The notes under the pieces were generated by a model. The model made no database searches. It was not told where the DNA came from and was given only the letters and a program-made list of their open reading frames with translations. Positions 38,718 to 44,730 of a stretch of DNA of 47,078 nt are shown here, in pieces. Each line of letters starts with the position of its first letter. Position 1 is the stretch's first letter. A program made the translations under genes and the position numbers. Where the stretch lies: IMG/VR virus record IMGVR_UViG_3300009176_000018, positions 1-47,078 of that record, one strand, 5' to 3'. The DNA is from a virus.

Positions 38718-38981
38718 CTACAGGAGTCGGTAAACGGCCTTGCCGCGGGGTGACGCCAGGCGAGCGAGTCGCGCTATCTCGTGCTCGAGCTCGGCAGCAC
38801 TCATTTCCCCTAGTGGACTCTCACTTCCTGCACGCTTTTCAACTTGTAAGCGTCCGATTTCACCTAGCAACTCGAGAAGCGTTCTAGCCGCCGCTGCCCG
38901 TGCTGCGGCGGGCGCCGAAATATCGCTTGCAACACTTCGTAATGTAGCAATTGCAACGCTTTTCAGATCAATTTCTGACAC
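38718..38981 (-). CDS. Terminase small subunit-like protein (TerS)
   Basis: A GTG at 38981 gives an 87-residue protein, MSEIDLKSVAIATLRSVASD, then SAPAAARAAAARTLLELLGE and GEMSAAELEHEIARLARLA. This matches the pattern of small terminase subunits of high-GC phages (ATLxxIAxDxxAPAAARxxAAxTLLEL...MSxxELExEIARL). The frame is open further upstream (to 39227) but that sequence has no protein-like character, and a zinc-protein gene overlaps there. Packaging repeats follow its stop. Confidence 0.7.
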   Translation of the reverse strand: MSEIDLKSVAIATLRSVASDISAPAAARAAAARTLLELLGEIGRLQVEKRAGSESPLGEMSAAELEHEIARLARLASPRGKAVYRLL

Positions 38982-39358
38982 GCTAATCGGCGTCCAAATG
39001 CCAAGAGTCCTTCCCCCGGAACCGACTCCACCGTCCCACGAGCTGCAAAGGCGATAGTGGCAAGTGCCTGCCTTGCCGCCGTGGCATTGACGAGTCGAAT
39101 ATTCGGATTTCGCTGGCGTGCTTTCCGCACCGCTACAGCAAGGCCGCGGTGCGAAGGACAACACGAAACGCTTTGCACCGCGTCGCGCTTGCACCGTTCG
39201 CCCGTGCATTTCGCGATGGCGCGACATTGCCGCCGTCCGCTGCCGGGCGAGAAATCACCAAAGCCGGTTCGCTTTGCCCATGTCGCAGCGTGCATCCCTG
39301 GACCAGCGCCTTTCGGATATGGTCGGAACGGTGCTCGCCATTTCGGCCGTGCTCGCAT
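38963..39358 (-). CDS. Cys/His zinc-finger-type protein upstream of terS
   Basis: A 131-residue frame (the start may also be at 39295). The region GRRQCRAIAKCTGERCKRDA and then VSCCPSHRG resembles the C-x-A-x(n)-C-x-x-x-A...C-x-x-H-x-G pattern of HGG-type zinc motifs that precede or are fused to small terminases in some phages. The end overlaps terS by 19 nt in another frame, so either two proteins or a frameshifted fusion is possible. Weak ribosome binding site. Confidence 0.5.
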   Translation of the reverse strand: MRARPKWRAPFRPYPKGAGPGMHAATWAKRTGFGDFSPGSGRRQCRAIAKCTGERCKRDAVQSVSCCPSHRGLAVAVRKARQRNPNIRLVNATAARQALATIAFAARGTVESVPGEGLLAFGRRLACQKLI

Positions 39359-39414
39359 TCCCCACGAATAACCGACTCGAGCCTACCGATGCAAACGGCA
39401 TTTGCCGAAGCATA

Positions 39415-39492
39415 GGGCGCCCGTAGACACGAAAAAGCCGGTAGGGGGTATCACCCTACCGGCTTTTTGGTTTCTCGCGCCTACGGGCGCCC
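39415..39492. repeat. Nested inverted repeats around a strong hairpin
   Basis: Outer arms GGGCGCCCGTAG (39415-39426) and CTACGGGCGCCC (39481-39492) are a perfect 12-bp inverted repeat enclosing the terminator stem. The whole 78 bp could extrude as one long cruciform. It separates the small-gene early operon from the late operon. Confidence 0.85.
39432..39468. terminator. Bidirectional rho-independent terminator
   Basis: A perfect 15-bp stem AAAAAGCCGGTAGGG / CCCTACCGGCTTTTT with a 7-nt loop gives a U run on either strand. On the minus strand it ends the polymerase/small-gene operon; the late operon begins about 70 bp beyond. Confidence 0.92.
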
Positions 39493-39536
39493 TGTTAGCT
39501 TTCCGTCGCCCATATGATCAGGAATAGCAAAGCAAG

Positions 39537-39560
39537 AATGATACCGCCCATGGTATCATT
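39537..39560. promoter_or_regulatory. 9-bp inverted repeat, possible operator or RNA hairpin
   Basis: AATGATACC (39537-39545) and GGTATCATT (39552-39560) are perfect inverted copies around GCCCAT. It lies right at the stop of the 72-aa gene and could be an operator or a 3' hairpin. A tiny 18-codon hydrophobic reading frame also starts here (39551, minus) but its ribosome site is weak. Confidence 0.45.
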
Positions 39561-39774
39561 CTACCTTTTCAGGGATGCGCACCGCCTTTCCGTCGATCCA
39601 AGCGTAGTTGACTGGATCGGTCGACTCCACCGCGCGGTGCGCGGTAGTAAGAGTCCAATAACGATACTTATCCGCCGCACATGCCGCGGCTTCATCCTCA
39701 GTAGCAAAGCGCAAAGCGTTATCGTACCAGCGCTCACCTTCGCCTTTTACCTGAACTTCCGGTTTCCAGCTCAT
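39556..39774 (-). CDS. Hypothetical protein, 72 aa
   Basis: The start at 39774 (MSWKPEVQVKGEGERWYDNA) lies 2 nt after the previous stop. The sequence (LRFATEDEAAACAADKYRYW, then VNYAWIDGKAVRIPE) matches a common pattern of small phage proteins (WxxxxLRFxTxxEAxxYAxxLxxRWxxvxxxRVxxxxxPVNYxWxxG). Function unknown, but this pattern is frequent in phage early operons. Confidence 0.8.
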   Translation of the reverse strand: MSWKPEVQVKGEGERWYDNALRFATEDEAAACAADKYRYWTLTTAHRAVESTDPVNYAWIDGKAVRIPEKVE

Positions 39775-39776
39775 AG

Positions 39777-39929
39777 CTATTCGTCCTTCTCCGTAGTGTC
39801 GGGCAAAGCATCCGCCAAATCGCGGACAGCCTCCGCCAAATCGCCTTGTTCCCAACAAGCGACAACTTGCCGCGCCAGTAAGACAAGTTCCCAGTAGCCG
39901 GCTTCCCAATCGATACCTTCATCAGACAT
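39777..39929 (-). CDS. Hypothetical acidic protein, 50 aa
   Basis: The start at 39929 is set by AAAGGGGAAACACT before the ATG. The protein MSDEGIDWEAGYWELVLLAR continues to VACWEQGDLAEAVRDLADAL and an acidic end. Small helical protein, function unknown. A longer in-frame start lacks a ribosome binding site. Confidence 0.7.
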   Translation of the reverse strand: MSDEGIDWEAGYWELVLLARQVVACWEQGDLAEAVRDLADALPDTTEKDE

Positions 39930-39942
39930 AGTGTTTCCCCTT

Positions 39943-40032
39943 TCAATGGGAGAGAGTGTAAAGGATATCGCCACACGCTAGCGCGCCAAAGCATATGACG
40001 TACCAGGATGCGAGCACATAGAAAGCTTTCAT
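39943..40032 (-). CDS. Tiny membrane protein, 29 aa
   Basis: The ATG overlaps the GP88-like stop (ATGA). MKAFYVLASWYVICFGALAC is a single hydrophobic span, ending GDILYTLSH. Its stop lies 14 nt before the next start. Plausible but short. Confidence 0.5.
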   Translation of the reverse strand: MKAFYVLASWYVICFGALACGDILYTLSH

Positions 40033-40778
40033 GCTATTTTCCCCTTGTTGCGCACTACGAAACCGCTGGTGTCGCGCTTTGCCTTAAGGCCTTTCGGCAG
40101 TAGACCGATAACCGTTCCCTGGCGTCCGCGCGGATCCAGCTGGCGTAGATCGTGCTTATCGCCATCTATCACCCTGAAACCATGCCAGCGCTTAGGAACG
40201 GACTCGAAAACGACCGCAACGTTGACGCCGCGGTTCAAGAGCGCGACGCATTCCAACTCGTTCGTCTCGGAGCGTGAAAACGTCAGGTGAAGATTTGCTG
40301 GCAACGCTTTGTCGAACCGCCGCGGATTTTTCGTGTAGTCGACAAAATCCACATCAGGAAAAGTGTCGTAAACGCTAAGGCCGTTATAGCGCACCGACTC
40401 CCACGCTATATCGGTAGAACCGTTCATACGGACGCAAAGCTTTAGATCCATTTGGTTCGCTCTATGCACGAGCAACTCAATAGAACGAACAACGTCTCTC
40501 AAATAGGCCTGGCGTTCCCGCATGAACCGACGCGCTTTATCAGCGCGCGACTTACGGACGCTATTCCCCTCCAAGTCCGAGTCGTCTTTCACCATAGCAG
40601 CCTGTCCCGAATAGAGTCCGAGACAAAGCGCAATGCAGCCGGCCGAAGCATGAGGACACAAATTACCGGCACCAGCCGTGCGGTGCGGCGCCATGTAGTG
40701 AATCCCGTTAAGGTATCCAAAGCTTTGCGCTTTGACAGCCTTAGCTGAGTCAACGGAAAAGATTCGATTTTGCATCAC
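40029..40778 (-). CDS. GP88-like phage protein
   Basis: The 249-residue protein (FSVDSAKAVKAQSFGYLNGI; NLCPHASAGCIALCLGLYSG) fits the GP88 group of phage proteins with a Cys-x6-Cys-x3-Cys cluster, here at Cys41, Cys48 and Cys52, and downstream RMNGSTDIAWE and VDYTKNPRRF. Function is unknown. The codon use is lower in GC than in the virion genes. Its start overlaps the upstream stop. Confidence 0.75.
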   Translation of the reverse strand: MMQNRIFSVDSAKAVKAQSFGYLNGIHYMAPHRTAGAGNLCPHASAGCIALCLGLYSGQAAMVKDDSDLEGNSVRKSRADKARRFMRERQAYLRDVVRSIELLVHRANQMDLKLCVRMNGSTDIAWESVRYNGLSVYDTFPDVDFVDYTKNPRRFDKALPANLHLTFSRSETNELECVALLNRGVNVAVVFESVPKRWHGFRVIDGDKHDLRQLDPRGRQGTVIGLLPKGLKAKRDTSGFVVRNKGKIA

Positions 40779-41071
40779 AACACCTTTTTTACAACGCGAC
40801 TATCCCGATAACCCGCCGCGCGAATAGCGCCACGCGCTGACGAAATAGCCATGTCAATTCGCTTTAACGTTTGCCGACTACCCGCCGCTACCAACAAAGC
40901 CCGCGCATCAAGCAAATGCGCAAGCGCGACCATGGCGAGACGTTCCTTCGAACCCATGTCGGGAACCTTGTTCACCCACGATCCACAACAAGCGCATTGC
41001 CATTGCTGATAATCCTCGGACTCGGGAACCAACAATTCAGCGCAAAAGGGACACAAGCGTAAACGCGCCAT
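40775..41071 (-). CDS. Zinc-ribbon protein, 98 aa
   Basis: The ATG at 41071 overlaps the upstream stop (TGATG), so a 15-codon upstream extension is rejected. MARLRLCPFCAELLVPESED and CACCG make a CPFC...CACC zinc ribbon at residues 7-10 and 25-28. The C-terminal part is helical (ALAHLLDARALLVAAG). Function unknown. Confidence 0.75.
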   Translation of the reverse strand: MARLRLCPFCAELLVPESEDYQQWQCACCGSWVNKVPDMGSKERLAMVALAHLLDARALLVAAGSRQTLKRIDMAISSARGAIRAAGYRDSRVVKKVL

Positions 41072-41295
41072 CACAACACCTTCACAATGCAGCCGTCTTT
41101 CACGACCGCGCGACAATACCAGCGATGCGGTGCAGGATAGTGTGGCCCTTCAAGCGTAATCGTGCCGTTTTGCGGTTCATTCCCACCAAATGGTCCAGGC
41201 TGATGATAGGTAACCGGCGGGCCCGCTAGAACGTTAGCTGACGCTACCGCATGTTTTAGCGCGGCTTTGGTTTTAAAGTTACGATCAGTATACAC
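41071..41295 (-). CDS. Hypothetical protein, 74 aa
   Basis: GTG start at 41295, with GGAGTG upstream inside the end of the preceding small gene. MYTDRNFKTKAALKHAVASA then GPFGGNEPQNGTITLEGPHY and WYCRAVVKDGCIVKVL. Small phage proteins with this VxxxxPGPFG...GxxxlEGPHYPxPHxWYA pattern recur in early operons. Function unknown. Confidence 0.8.
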   Translation of the reverse strand: MYTDRNFKTKAALKHAVASANVLAGPPVTYHQPGPFGGNEPQNGTITLEGPHYPAPHRWYCRAVVKDGCIVKVL

Positions 41296-41299
41296 AGCG

Positions 41300-41449
41300 T
41301 TACACTCCGATCGGACGGTAAGACCGTGAAATGCAGAACGAAAACGTCAATCTGCCGATTTTAACGAAGCGAATACCGCCGACTCGGCGATAATCGGCAT
41401 TGATGACGCTTCGGGCGAAAGCGTGATAACGATCTAGATAGTGTCTCAT
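41300..41449 (-). CDS. Small basic protein, 49 aa
   Basis: GAGGA lies 8 nt before the ATG. MRHYLDRYHAFARSVINADY then RRVGGIRFVKIGRLTFSF is basic and has no Lys/Glu bias of an anti-frame. It ends 4 nt before the next gene start. It is too short for automated lists but the ribosome site and spacing support it. Confidence 0.65.
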   Translation of the reverse strand: MRHYLDRYHAFARSVINADYRRVGGIRFVKIGRLTFSFCISRSYRPIGV

Positions 41450-41800
41450 TTTCAAGTCCTCGATTAGGGTTCGCTAGATGCGACCCGCCCTAAATGGACT
41501 CAAATTCAAGTCACGTCAAGCCCCCCTCGCTAAATTATTTCGGGCAAGGCCTGCCGGCCGGCCGGACAGCTCGAACCAAGCGCAACGGCGGAAACGCTAA
41601 GGAAAAGCGCGCGGCTGCGCGGCTGCGCGGCTGCGCCCCCGTGGGGTCAAAAATCCCCTAATATATCAATCGAAGTTGGCATGGTTTTGGACCCAAACGA
41701 TTTTGGATTTCGCCTTGGGCAAACCCGGCAGGGACAGATCAAAACCCGCTAATACGGGAGCCGGAGTTGGAATGGTTTCGAAGCCAAACGGTTTTGAAAC
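41450..41800. other. Non-coding gap with low-complexity and degenerate repeats
   Basis: No gene accepted in 351 bp. It contains three tandem 8-bp units GCGGCTGC at 41611-41634, GGCC-rich palindromic sequence near 41550-41565, and the first copy of a 42-bp imperfect direct repeat (41675-41716, second copy 41766-41807, 33 of 42 identical). A promoter for the small genes downstream is likely here but no clear boxes are visible. Confidence 0.5.
41611..41634. repeat. Three tandem 8-bp units GCGGCTGC
   Basis: GCGGCTGC repeats three times without a gap in a non-coding stretch. It may be slippage-prone. Confidence 0.8.
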
Positions 41801-41807
41801 TCACCTT
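41675..41807. repeat. 42-bp imperfect direct repeat, two copies
   Basis: Copy 1 is 41675-41716, copy 2 is 41766-41807; 33 of 42 positions match. Copy 2 overlaps the last codons of the 95-aa gene. It suggests that the 3' end of this gene was duplicated, or that the sequence serves as a binding site. Confidence 0.75.
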
Positions 41808-42088
41808 CCGAGGCCGAACCAGACCTCCTGGTCCTCCGGCGAGCCAAGACGATGGTGACGCACCTCGATCCCCGGTTTTTTATGAGCGCGGCAGCGACGA
41901 TTGATCCAGTGATGCTCGAGCGTCTCCTCCACAGCCCAGAAGTCGAACAGCTCTCCGCACCAGGCGCAGTGCGACACCACGCGCCGCAGGATCGTTGTCC
42001 GGCCATCCCTGGTCTCGTGCTCCAGCGTCTCGTCCGTAACCTCGTAGACCTGCTTCCCGTTCGTGATCAATTTTGTCTGGCCAGGCAT
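41801..42088 (-). CDS. Cys/His-rich small protein, 95 aa
   Basis: The protein MPGQTKLITNGKQVYEVTDE has CAWC (41-44) and a later HHWINRRCRAH, a CxxC...H...C zinc-type arrangement. Its start lies downstream of the iteron-rich region, so it may have its own promoter there. It might bind nucleic acid. No family recognised. Confidence 0.75.
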   Translation of the reverse strand: MPGQTKLITNGKQVYEVTDETLEHETRDGRTTILRRVVSHCAWCGELFDFWAVEETLEHHWINRRCRAHKKPGIEVRHHRLGSPEDQEVWFGLGR

Positions 42089-42133
42089 GGGTGTAATCTC
42101 CAGTTGTTTTTGTCAAAACTTGTGACGCGACTA

Positions 42134-42170
42134 CAGGGGGGGACCCCGTACCCGTTCTACGGGGTCCCTG
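42134..42170. other. Strong hairpin
   Basis: GGACCCCGTA (42141-42150) and TACGGGGTCC (42158-42167) form a perfect 10-bp stem with a 7-nt loop, flanked by CAGGG / CCCTG. No U tract follows in either direction. It may fold in the leader of the 95-aa gene mRNA or in an origin. Confidence 0.7.
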
Positions 42171-42191
42171 TGGTGCGTCGATTTTCGTCTA

Positions 42192-42292
42192 TGTGGTGCA
42201 CTGTGGTGCGTCTTGTAAGTTATTGATTTTGTTACTCATTTTTTTACCTACCGTTACACCCACAACCGCTTTCTGCACCACAGTGCACCACA
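42192..42292. repeat. 18-bp perfect inverted repeat around an AT-rich core
   Basis: TGTGGTGCACTGTGGTGC at 42192-42209 is repeated as its reverse complement at 42275-42292. The 65-bp spacer has runs such as CATTTTTTTACC and is much poorer in GC than the genome. Each arm holds two 8-bp TGTGGTGC units one helical turn apart. Confidence 0.9.
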
Positions 42293-42307
42293 TCACTGTG
42301 GTGCACC

Positions 42308-44590
42308 TCAATTTAAATCCTCATCTTCGTCATTTTCCGCGGTTTCTGGTAGCTCTGACCTCAGAACCACTACGGTGCAATACGGTCTTCCTCGCTTAGG
42401 TTTTTGCACTGTGGTGTCAACGCAGCCGTGTTGCGCTAATTCTTTGATAAATCTATCCGTGTTTTTTATGCTCGTTTCCAAGATCTCGTGGGCGTAGCGC
42501 CAGCCACGTCCCGGTGTGCTCTGCACGGCCCTTTCCGTCTGCCGGATTTCCACGGCGCATGCTGCCAACCTCGCCAACGCCTCTCGTAATGCTGCCCTCT
42601 GCATCGCCTGGCCGCTGACCAGGATCGGCACCAGCGCCGGTGCCGCTTCCATCCCCTTCTCCCCCGTCCTCCGATCGACCACCGCGATCAATGCAGTCTC
42701 GAGCCTGAACCACCTGACCTCGCCCAACGCACCGTAGCTGCTCTTCACCTGGGTCAGCTTCATGTGCCGCTTGGCTTCGTCGCCCAGCCCGTACTTCTCG
42801 CTCTCCACCTTGCTCGGCTTCTCCACGAACAAGACGTTCCTTGCCGATGCCGTCAGCGTCGAGCCGCCTCTCAGCGACTCGAGCGTCGCCTCTGCTTCGA
42901 CCCCTTTCGCGCCCGGCGCCCCTTTCCTGAAATGATGCACCACAGCCACTGCTGCCCCCGTCTTCGCCGCCAGCGCCTTCAGCAGGTTCATGGTCTGCTG
43001 GAATTCTAAATTCGTCTCCTCCGACACCAAGGCCGCGGCCAGCGTGTCGACCACGATCAGGGCCAGCCCCCCTCCCCTGGCCAGATCCTCCAATGCCGCG
43101 ACCTCTTGTCTGTTGGCGACGATCGCTCCGCTCTTGTTGCGCACCAGAAGCCGCCCTGTCCTGATCCACAGTTTGTGAGGGTATGGTCCTTTCAGGCCGT
43201 GCCGCTTCTCGATCGCATCGAACCTTTTCAGCACTTGCTTCGGCGCGTCTTCGTTGGCGAAGTAGACCACCGGCCCGCAGTAATCGATCGTAGCTAGCCC
43301 CGTCGGGCCAGCTACTCCCGCCGACAACGCCATTGCGAACTGCTCCATGAACAAGGACTTCATCGCCCCCGATGGCCCGCCCACCAGGGTCACCTCTCCG
43401 CGCTCGAAGCCCTCGATGATGATCTCCTGCCTGTCGTGTTCGAAGCTCGGGTCCCCGAGCACGGCATGTACGTCGATCCCGTCCTCCCGCTCATCGTCCA
43501 TAGCCCCCTCGTCTCCCCCCTCCTCCCCATCCCCCAAAGGGCCTCGCCATCCCAGATCCAGCGCCTCCACGCCCATCTGCTCGCAGAGCCACAGCGCTGC
43601 CTCGGCTGGCCCGATCTCCGAGCCTTCCTCCCGCGGCCGCCATTCCTCCGGCAGCCACTCCATGACGAGGTCGATCGCGGTTCGCTTACCCTCCCGGTCG
43701 ACCCCCTCGGTATCGAGGTCGCCCATGTCCCCGACTCCGAAATCCCTGATCCCGCCCGGGTGGATCGAGATGTCCTCCTCCAGCGGCCTCGACAGGTCCG
43801 CCGACTTCACCCGCCACGCCCCGGTGCCTGGCTCGAGGCTGGCTGGCGGGAACAGCTCCGACACCCATTTCGCCAACTTCTCCGGCTTCAGCGCCAGGTC
43901 GTTGACCCGCCCGAAGAAGCTCTGCTTGTAGGACCACTGCTTGAAGGCCTCCGGCGAGCCTTCCGGCGGGGCTGGGTGGCTTGAGACCGGCTTTGCCGCA
44001 GATGCTGCCGGCATCGCAGCCAAGCGCGCCCGCAACGCCTCCAGCGTCCTTGGTGCCTCCCGCACCTCGAAAGGCGTCCCCGGCACATGCGTCCCGGTGA
44101 TCGTGAAGTAGCGCCCCGAGGCGTACATCTCGACCTTGGCCGGACCGTTCTTGATCGCCGACGTTCCCGCGAGGTCGCCCCTCGCGAAGAGATGCACCCC
44201 GGTGCCCGACGGGGAGACCTCGGCGTAGGTCTCGGCCAGCTCGAGCACTTCGCGTGCCCACGCCTCGATCTCCCCGGTGACCGGGTTGCGGCAGCGGTCG
44301 AGGTCGATGCCGACGAGACGGTTATGCTGATGGAAGACGAAGCCGACGCCGGCGAGGTTGAGCCGGGTCGTCGCCGCGACGGCTTCCTCGTAGGAGGCGC
44401 CCATCTCGAGCCTGGTGAAGCCGCGGCCGTCGCCGGTGGCGACGCAGATCGGTTTCTTGTCCCACTTCAGCTTCACCCGGTCCCAACTGGCCCGCCAGCA
44501 GATCCACTGGGGGAGATCGAGGATGAACTTCGGAACGAAGAAGGGTTCTTCGAACGGGGGAAGGGGGGTTGGCGATTTGTCGAGCGGCAT
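42308..44590 (-). CDS. Primase-helicase (prim-pol type N-terminus, RepA-like ATPase)
   Basis: The 760-residue protein. N-terminal 190 residues: LPQWICWRASWD start, GVGFVFHQHNRLVGIDLDRC (Asp-x-Asp) and YAEVSPSGTGVHLFARG (Ser-G-x-G-x-His), the primase-polymerase pattern of plasmid/phage replication proteins. Then an AAA+/RecA-like part: GGPSGAMKSLFMEQF Walker A (about 405-415), LALIVVDTLAAAL Walker B and VVHHFRKGAPG. The C-terminus is HTH-like. It unwinds DNA and primes replication for the family A polymerase encoded upstream. Confidence 0.88.
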   Translation of the reverse strand: MPLDKSPTPLPPFEEPFFVPKFILDLPQWICWRASWDRVKLKWDKKPICVATGDGRGFTRLEMGASYEEAVAATTRLNLAGVGFVFHQHNRLVGIDLDRCRNPVTGEIEAWAREVLELAETYAEVSPSGTGVHLFARGDLAGTSAIKNGPAKVEMYASGRYFTITGTHVPGTPFEVREAPRTLEALRARLAAMPAASAAKPVSSHPAPPEGSPEAFKQWSYKQSFFGRVNDLALKPEKLAKWVSELFPPASLEPGTGAWRVKSADLSRPLEEDISIHPGGIRDFGVGDMGDLDTEGVDREGKRTAIDLVMEWLPEEWRPREEGSEIGPAEAALWLCEQMGVEALDLGWRGPLGDGEEGGDEGAMDDEREDGIDVHAVLGDPSFEHDRQEIIIEGFERGEVTLVGGPSGAMKSLFMEQFAMALSAGVAGPTGLATIDYCGPVVYFANEDAPKQVLKRFDAIEKRHGLKGPYPHKLWIRTGRLLVRNKSGAIVANRQEVAALEDLARGGGLALIVVDTLAAALVSEETNLEFQQTMNLLKALAAKTGAAVAVVHHFRKGAPGAKGVEAEATLESLRGGSTLTASARNVLFVEKPSKVESEKYGLGDEAKRHMKLTQVKSSYGALGEVRWFRLETALIAVVDRRTGEKGMEAAPALVPILVSGQAMQRAALREALARLAACAVEIRQTERAVQSTPGRGWRYAHEILETSIKNTDRFIKELAQHGCVDTTVQKPKRGRPYCTVVVLRSELPETAENDEDEDLN

Positions 44591-44730
44591 GGTACGAAAC
44601 GTCTCCTCCTTTGTGGGCCTTGCTTTGGTCTGCGTGGGGGTCCTTGATAGGGAAAGCTCTGACTGCGCCGGGGGTCCCCATGGTCCCCGGCGCTTTCATG
44701 TCAAGTCTAGGCGCGAATCAGGCTTTACGC
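44591..44730 (-). other. Intergenic gap with two hairpins between polymerase and primase-helicase
   Basis: Hairpin 1: GTCTAGGCG (44705-44713) with CGCCTAGAC (44728-44736) overlaps the polymerase stop codon. Hairpin 2: GCGCCGGGG (44665-44673) with CCCCGGCGC (44685-44693). A TTGACA lies on the minus strand (44704-44699) but no -10 follows at proper spacing. The hairpins may lower read-through into the helicase gene. Confidence 0.55.

Larger units (their letters stand above)
42089..42307. promoter_or_regulatory. Iteron- and hairpin-rich region, candidate replication origin
   Basis: Six copies of TGTGGTGC (or its complement) lie at 42169, 42192, 42202, 42275, 42285 and 42297, several 10 bp apart. 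An 18-bp perfect inverted repeat TGTGGTGCACTGTGGTGC spans 42192-42209 and 42275-42292, around a 65-bp AT-rich core with T runs. A strong hairpin (42134-42170) lies to the left. It is adjacent to the primase-helicase gene. Origin, operator or both. Confidence 0.6.

Noticed and set aside
39057-39426. Several plus-strand frames of 80-100 codons
   Set aside because: They are antisense to the Cys/His-motif gene and end at the terminator; products are Arg/Ala/Pro-rich with no recognisable pattern.
39494-39551. 18-codon hydrophobic minus frame (MGGIILALLFLIIWATES)
   Set aside because: Attractive as a tiny membrane peptide, but the ribosome binding site is weak and it overlaps an inverted repeat; not enough to list as a gene.
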